DNA of 64,000 bases, taken from the NCBI GenBank assembly GCA_910589035.1, contig CAJUSI010000009.1, forward strand, positions 1-64,000, given 5' to 3'. Of the stretch, positions 59,327 through 64,000 are shown in pieces. This DNA comes from an uncultured Acetatifactor sp. (GTDB lineage: Bacteria > Bacillota > Clostridia > Lachnospirales > Lachnospiraceae). The notes beneath the pieces were generated by a model. The model had not been told where the DNA came from. It saw only the letters and a list, made by a program, of their open reading frames with translations, and ran no database searches. Each line of letters opens with the position of its first letter. Positions within the stretch are counted from its first letter, which is position 1. The translations under genes and the position numbers were made by a program.

Positions 59327-59845
59327 GTGGCGAGTTTAATGGAGAATCTGATCGACACGCTCGGTCAGGAGAGCAGGGAATATGAGCAGCTTCTGGCTCT
59401 GACCCGAAAGAAAACCCGGATAATCGCCAGTGCGAATCTGGAGGATCTACAGAAAATCACGGATGATGAACAGCAAATAGTGAGCAGGATCAGCAACCTG
59501 GAGAAAAAGCGGGTGGAAGTGACTGCGGACATTGCCAATGTATTGAACAGGGATGTTACTCAATTAAAGCTCGCCGATCTGGTAGACATGATGTCGGGGA
59601 GGGCAGCGGATCAGGAAAAGCTGGCGGCAGTGCATGACAGCTTGAAGGTTACCGTCAGGGAACTGCAGCGGATCAACGAGCAGAATAAAACGCTGCTGGA
59701 GGATGCGCTTGAGATGGTACAGTTTGAGATGAATCTGCTGCAGGCATCGAAGGCCGCTCCGGAGACGGCGAACTACACCAGGAACGCCTACAATTCCGGC
59801 GCGCAGATGGGTGTAAGCAACGGAAATTTTGACGCAAAGCAGTAG
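59327..59845 (+). CDS. flgN: FlgN-type flagellar export chaperone
   Basis: FlgN chaperones the hook-associated proteins FlgK and FlgL before export. The 172-residue protein is a long helical coiled coil (LIDTLGQESREYEQLL, then ANLEDLQKITDDEQQIVSRI, then a second long helix ending VQFEMNLLQASK), with a disordered tail. GTG at 59327 is used, 8 bases after flgM; the ATG at 59339 is the alternative. Position before two flgK genes supports the call. Confidence 0.85.
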   Translation: MASLMENLIDTLGQESREYEQLLALTRKKTRIIASANLEDLQKITDDEQQIVSRISNLEKKRVEVTADIANVLNRDVTQLKLADLVDMMSGRAADQEKLAAVHDSLKVTVRELQRINEQNKTLLEDALEMVQFEMNLLQASKAAPETANYTRNAYNSGAQMGVSNGNFDAKQ

Positions 59846-59886
59846 CCTGCCGGCACTGCATCCTTGAAAATATAGAGGTGATGATT

Positions 59887-61683
59887 ATGCCATTAATGGG
59901 AAGTTTATATGTAGGAACATCAGGATTACAGATCAGTCAGAATGCGCTGAATACCACAGCGCATAATCTTTCTAACATAGATACGGTGGGATATGTCAGG
60001 CAGCAGGTGCAGCAGGCCACCAAGAGCTATGTCACTCTTTCCACGAACCCCAAGGCCGTCAATAATCAGCAGTACGGCCTGGGTGTCGAATATGCCAGAG
60101 TAAAGCATATAAGGGATTATTTTCTTGACAAGGCATACCGCAGGGAATCCGGGCGCAGTATGTTTTATGAAGTGTCCACCGAAGTGATGGAGGAGATCGA
60201 GGGCCAGTTGGGTGAGATGAACGGCGAGGCCTTTCAGGGGACGCTCACGGATTTCTGGACATCCATCCAGGAGCTGACGAAGGATCCTGCAAGCTCGGTG
60301 ACCCAGGGGCTGCTGGTGCAGAGAGCCGCGGAACTTATCCAGAGGGGGAAGGCCGTGTATAACGGTCTCTGTGCCTATCAGGATAATCTGAACGCAAAGA
60401 TCAAGGATCAGATTAACACGATAAATGCTTACGGAAAGCAGATCGTGGCTTTAAACGATGCGATCAGGGCTGTCGAGGCGGGAAATGTGGAGAGCGCCAA
60501 CGATATGAGAGATGCCAGGGACCAGCTGCTGGATGAGCTGTCAGAGATGGCAAACGTGGATTTCGGCGAGGATATCAACGGCAATGTCTGGGTTCAGATC
60601 GAGGGAAAGGATTTTGTCAAGAATGACAAATGCTTTACGATTGCGCTGGACGTGGATGCGGAGACCGGTTTCTATACGCCCTACTGGGCTCAGGACGCCA
60701 CCTACAGGACTCTTCCGGACGGCAGGAAGGAGATTATCATTGACGGCGCGCAGGTATTCAATGTGAAGAAGGAGATCTCCACGGAGCTGAACACGGATAT
60801 CGGCGGCGTGAAGGCAATGCTTCTGGCCAGAGGAGACCACAGGGCCGATTACACGGATGTGGAGAATAATTACGACGGCGTATCACAGTCGATTATCATG
60901 AATATTCAGGCGGAGTTTGACCAGCTGATCCACAATGTGGCGGTAAAAGTCAACGAGATTCTGGGAACGGCGGCCGGAGTGACGCAGCTGGGACAGAGCG
61001 TGACGGCCACCGCGGAGGACGGAACCGTAATTACGCTTGGTCAGGGCAGCATGTACTGCGTGGATGATGTGGGCGGCTATATGAGAAAGGACGACGGCAG
61101 TCCCATCCAGATGTTCACGAAGATCGGTGACGAGGGATACCGGAAGGTGAAGCTGACGGCGGACATCAAGGATAAAGACGGAAAGGTGCTGGCTGCGGCG
61201 GGCACCGATATCTGGGTGTATAATCCGGAAAATGTCAAGAATCCAAAGGATGCTCCCGAGAGTATTTATACCATCTCGAATCTGCAGGTGGATCAGGAGC
61301 TGATGCAGAAGCCTTCCATGCTGGGAATGCGCCTGCCGGACGGCTCCGAGGACAAGGCCACGGCGGATGCTCTGAAGGCGGCTTTTACGGAGGAGTCCTA
61401 CAGGCTGAATCCTAATGTAAACAAGCGCACTTCCTTGATAGAGTACTATGACGATCTGGTGTCGCAGGTTGCCAATTCGGGATATGCTTTCAGAAATATA
61501 TACGACAATCAGGTAGACGCGGTGGAAGCCATCTGTGCAGGAAGGGAGCAGATATCGGGCGTTTCCTCGGACGAGGAGCTGTCCTATATGATCAAGTTCC
61601 AGAATGCATACAATGCATCCAGCCGGTATATCAATGTGATCGATCAGATGCTGGAGCATGTGCTCAGCACCCTGGGCGTATAA
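59887..61683 (+). CDS. flgK: flagellar hook-associated protein FlgK, first copy
   Basis: FlgK forms the first hook-filament junction layer. The 598-residue protein starts with the rod-type signature LYVGTSGLQISQNALNTT and AHNLSNIDTVGYVRQ (residues 5-40). It ends with the conserved coiled-coil SSDEELSYMIKFQNAYNASS and RYINVIDQMLEHVL. The middle is the variable exposed part. The ATG at 59887 follows GAGGTGATG. A second, different flgK follows 91 bases later. Confidence 0.93.
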   Translation: MPLMGSLYVGTSGLQISQNALNTTAHNLSNIDTVGYVRQQVQQATKSYVTLSTNPKAVNNQQYGLGVEYARVKHIRDYFLDKAYRRESGRSMFYEVSTEVMEEIEGQLGEMNGEAFQGTLTDFWTSIQELTKDPASSVTQGLLVQRAAELIQRGKAVYNGLCAYQDNLNAKIKDQINTINAYGKQIVALNDAIRAVEAGNVESANDMRDARDQLLDELSEMANVDFGEDINGNVWVQIEGKDFVKNDKCFTIALDVDAETGFYTPYWAQDATYRTLPDGRKEIIIDGAQVFNVKKEISTELNTDIGGVKAMLLARGDHRADYTDVENNYDGVSQSIIMNIQAEFDQLIHNVAVKVNEILGTAAGVTQLGQSVTATAEDGTVITLGQGSMYCVDDVGGYMRKDDGSPIQMFTKIGDEGYRKVKLTADIKDKDGKVLAAAGTDIWVYNPENVKNPKDAPESIYTISNLQVDQELMQKPSMLGMRLPDGSEDKATADALKAAFTEESYRLNPNVNKRTSLIEYYDDLVSQVANSGYAFRNIYDNQVDAVEAICAGREQISGVSSDEELSYMIKFQNAYNASSRYINVIDQMLEHVLSTLGV

Positions 61684-61774
61684 AGCAGGCATCAGACCGG
61701 CAGGGAAATGCCATAGGTAAATTTTAAACGGTATCTGTCCGGATCCGGGACGGAACCGGAATCAGGAGGTAATT

Positions 61775-63925
61775 ATGCCATCTCAATTTTTCGGATTAAA
61801 TATTGCATACACGGGACTACTGGCCAGCAACGCCGCGCTGAATACCACTTCCAACAATATAGCGAATGTGCAGACCGAAGGGTACAGCAGGCAGCAGGTG
61901 ACACAGCAGGCGGCGAATGCGCTGAGGGTTTTCCAGACCTACGGCTGCGCCGGAGCGGGCGTGGAGACGCTTTCCATAGAGCGTATCCGCAATGAATTCT
62001 ATGACTCCAGATACTGGGTCAACAATGGCAAGGTGGGCGAATACGAACAGAAGGAATACTATATGACGCAGGTGGAGGCGTATTTTGACGATAACGGTAA
62101 GAATGCGGGATTTAAGACCGTGTTTGACCAGATGATGATCACCGGACTGCAGGCGCTGCTGAATAATCCGGGCGATCTCTCCGCTAAAGAGCAGTTTATA
62201 GGGTATGCCGGATCCCTTGCAGAGTATTTCAACGGAGTGGCGGGCAATCTCCAAAAGCTCCAGAAGGATGTGAATCAGGAGATCAAGGTGAAGGTGGATG
62301 AGATCAATTCCATCGCCAGCGAGATTGCCACCCTGAATAAGCAGATCAATACCATCGAGCTTACAGGCAAAATGAAGGCCAATGAACTGCGAGACAGACG
62401 TACGCTCTTATTGGATCAGCTTTCCCAGATTGTGGATATCGAGACAAAGGAAACACCCCTTTCGGATCCGAAGAATCCGGACAGGGTGACGGGAGCCACC
62501 AATTTCGTGGTGAAGATTGCCAGCGGCCAGACACTGGTGGACGGATATGAATACAATGAACTGGAGTGCGTGGCAAGAACCAAGGACGAGAAGGCAAATA
62601 ATACGGATGTGGACGGCCTGTATGATATATACTGGAAGGGCGGCTCCAAATTCAATATTTATAACGCGGCCATGGGCGGCGCCCTCAAGGGACTGGTGGA
62701 CTTAAGGGACGGCAATAACAACGAAAGCTTCAGCGGAATCATCACGGATGTGGGATCCGTCCAGATAACCACCAAGGATGAGGACGGCAAGGATGTGACC
62801 GTGAATCATGACACCGTCACCGTGGAAGTGGGCAAGCATTTTCTGACCGATCTGAATAAATGCAATCTCTCCGACAAGGGGGGCGTTATCAATCTGGGCA
62901 ACAAGGAATATTACTATGATTCCTGGACCTACAGCGTAAGCTACGACCAGGCGGGGAATCCTACCTATGCATACACATTTACCCTTTCGGCTCTGCAGGC
63001 GGACAACGGGCTGAATACCTCCAGGCCTGCCGGGGACAGAGTGGGCAAGACGGCCACCGCAGGTGCAGCCGTTTCCTATCAGGGCGTGCCCTACTATATG
63101 TCCCAGATGAACGAATGGGTGAGAACTTTTTCGCAGAAAATCAACGATATTTTCACAAGCGGTTATTCGGGCGACATTCCGGGGATCGACCTCTTTGCAG
63201 CGAAGATGGCCACGGAGAATAATCAGTATGTCTTTGGTGAGCAATACCGGTATGACCTGGAGAGCTATGAGGCTTACCAGGGGAGGGTGAAGGCTCTGGA
63301 GGAGGCGGAGAAAAAGCGCCTGCAGGATGAACTGCGGGCTCAGCTGAAAGCGGCTAACCCCACCTGGACGGATGCCCAGATAGAGCAGGAAGTGCAAAAT
63401 CAGGATGCAGCCTTAGATGCACAGGTTGCGGCGAAAAAGGACGAGTTCGAGAAGGCGGCCACTCTGAACGTGACGGTGGGCAAGAATATCACGGATAAAG
63501 ACAATTATTATCTGATGAACAGCATGAATTTCGACGTATCCAATACCCTGGAAAATGATCCGGGACGCCTGGCCACCAAGAAGAAGCCGGGAGACGGTGT
63601 GGAACAGAACGACCTTCTGGAGGATGTGAAGAAGCTGGCCACCGACAAGGGCACCATGAGCTACCGGGGCAGCTCCGCATCGGAGTTCCTGCAGACCATT
63701 CTGGGAGACGTGGCTCTGAATATGGAGAGAGCCCAGATCTTCCACAAGAGCTACCGGGATATCGCATACAATATCGATACCCAGAGGATATCCATTTCCG
63801 GTGTGGACGAGGATGAAGAGGCGGTGAGCCTTGTGAAATACCAGAACGGATACAACCTGGCCTCCAAGATGATTCAGACACTGACGGAGATTTACGACAG
63901 GCTGATTCTGGAGACGGGAGTATAA
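61775..63925 (+). CDS. flgK: flagellar hook-associated protein FlgK, second copy
   Basis: The 716-residue protein has the same ends as FlgK: LNIAYTGLLASNAALNTTSN with NIANVQTEGYSRQQV at the start and DEDEEAVSLVKYQNGYNLAS with MIQTLTEIYDRLI at the end. Its middle is longer and includes a charged helical segment near residues 500-560 (ALEEAEKKRLQDELRAQLKA), not typical of FlgK. It differs strongly from the first copy, so this is an old duplication. AGGAGG precedes the ATG. A short GGAATTGT/ACAATTCC dyad (63926-63957) follows. Confidence 0.92.
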   Translation: MPSQFFGLNIAYTGLLASNAALNTTSNNIANVQTEGYSRQQVTQQAANALRVFQTYGCAGAGVETLSIERIRNEFYDSRYWVNNGKVGEYEQKEYYMTQVEAYFDDNGKNAGFKTVFDQMMITGLQALLNNPGDLSAKEQFIGYAGSLAEYFNGVAGNLQKLQKDVNQEIKVKVDEINSIASEIATLNKQINTIELTGKMKANELRDRRTLLLDQLSQIVDIETKETPLSDPKNPDRVTGATNFVVKIASGQTLVDGYEYNELECVARTKDEKANNTDVDGLYDIYWKGGSKFNIYNAAMGGALKGLVDLRDGNNNESFSGIITDVGSVQITTKDEDGKDVTVNHDTVTVEVGKHFLTDLNKCNLSDKGGVINLGNKEYYYDSWTYSVSYDQAGNPTYAYTFTLSALQADNGLNTSRPAGDRVGKTATAGAAVSYQGVPYYMSQMNEWVRTFSQKINDIFTSGYSGDIPGIDLFAAKMATENNQYVFGEQYRYDLESYEAYQGRVKALEEAEKKRLQDELRAQLKAANPTWTDAQIEQEVQNQDAALDAQVAAKKDEFEKAATLNVTVGKNITDKDNYYLMNSMNFDVSNTLENDPGRLATKKKPGDGVEQNDLLEDVKKLATDKGTMSYRGSSASEFLQTILGDVALNMERAQIFHKSYRDIAYNIDTQRISISGVDEDEEAVSLVKYQNGYNLASKMIQTLTEIYDRLILETGV

Positions 63926-64000
63926 GGAATTGTTGGAAAATATTCTTTGACAATTCCTGCAATTTGCAGGAGCAGGCGGGAAAAAGCCTGCGGCGGCAAG

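Noticed and set aside
1..64000. tRNA, rRNA, insertion sequences, integrases, toxin-antitoxin pairs, restriction systems
   Set aside because: None could be recognised by reading both strands; a dedicated tRNA or profile search was not possible here.

Overview
The window reads as chromosomal DNA of a motile, anaerobic-type member of the Clostridia, most likely the family Lachnospiraceae. This is inferred from the gene set: type III pantothenate kinase, the GatCAB amidotransferase, a CIRCE-controlled Hsp20, an FAD-dependent ThyX, a flgM-flgN-flgK-flgK run behind an exact sigma-D type promoter, and several families of unknown function that I know mainly from that group. Base composition is moderately GC-rich with strong GGAGG ribosome binding sites. 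A few AT-rich islands stand out (the phosphatase near 2.3-2.8 kb, the small gene and retropepsin pair near 15.7-16.5 kb). No rRNA, tRNA, CRISPR array, prophage or intact insertion sequence was seen.

Layout. 0-6 kb: tail of an unknown gene, a methyltransferase, coaX, an AT-rich phosphatase, dusB, a repeat-rich hypothetical gene and greA. 6-9 kb: CIRCE-hsp20, a stretch of helically phased A-tracts, a convergent ECF sigma/anti-sigma pair and a repeat-rich intergenic region. 9-17.5 kb: glycosyltransferase, hisC, a zinc-ribbon protein, a DUF368 (PopT-type) transporter, a lipoprotein, a methyltransferase, a rearranged stretch holding a single-domain retropepsin, and hslO. 17.6-25.6 kb: nadE with a duplicated 3' end, a small anchored protein, a large soluble hybrid histidine kinase, dapF and a membrane protein. 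25.7-29.9 kb: a truncated T-box and a broken aspS in front of intact gatCAB. 30-41 kb: membrane proteins, guaB, an HD-GYP-like protein, a chemoreceptor with an external CZB domain, a PadR-controlled DUF4097 operon and a lipoprotein. 42-45 kb: a large lipoprotein and an Rpn-like nuclease. 45.5-56.6 kb: a five-gene operon. 56.7-64 kb: a sirtuin, a DUF1016 remnant, thyX and the flagellar operon.

The most interesting system is the operon at 45569-56600: MoxR ATPase, DUF5682 protein, von Willebrand A protein, double-SWIM protein and a 1207-residue DUF4132 protein. Gene content, order and sizes parallel the uncharacterised yehL-yehM-yehP-yehQ-yehI genes of Escherichia coli, so this is a conserved multi-protein machine with no assigned job. 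Its last gene is preceded by a structured repeat of about 100 bp (52850-52949) that occurs again, about 79 percent identical, in front of the unrelated phosphatase gene (2130-2230), with a possible diverged third copy at 8607-8720.

Other unusual points are the decayed aspS/T-box in front of gatCAB, the partial duplication around the retropepsin gene, the phased A-tracts behind hsp20, a palindrome family shared by two distant promoter regions, and in-frame minisatellites inserted in several unrelated proteins.
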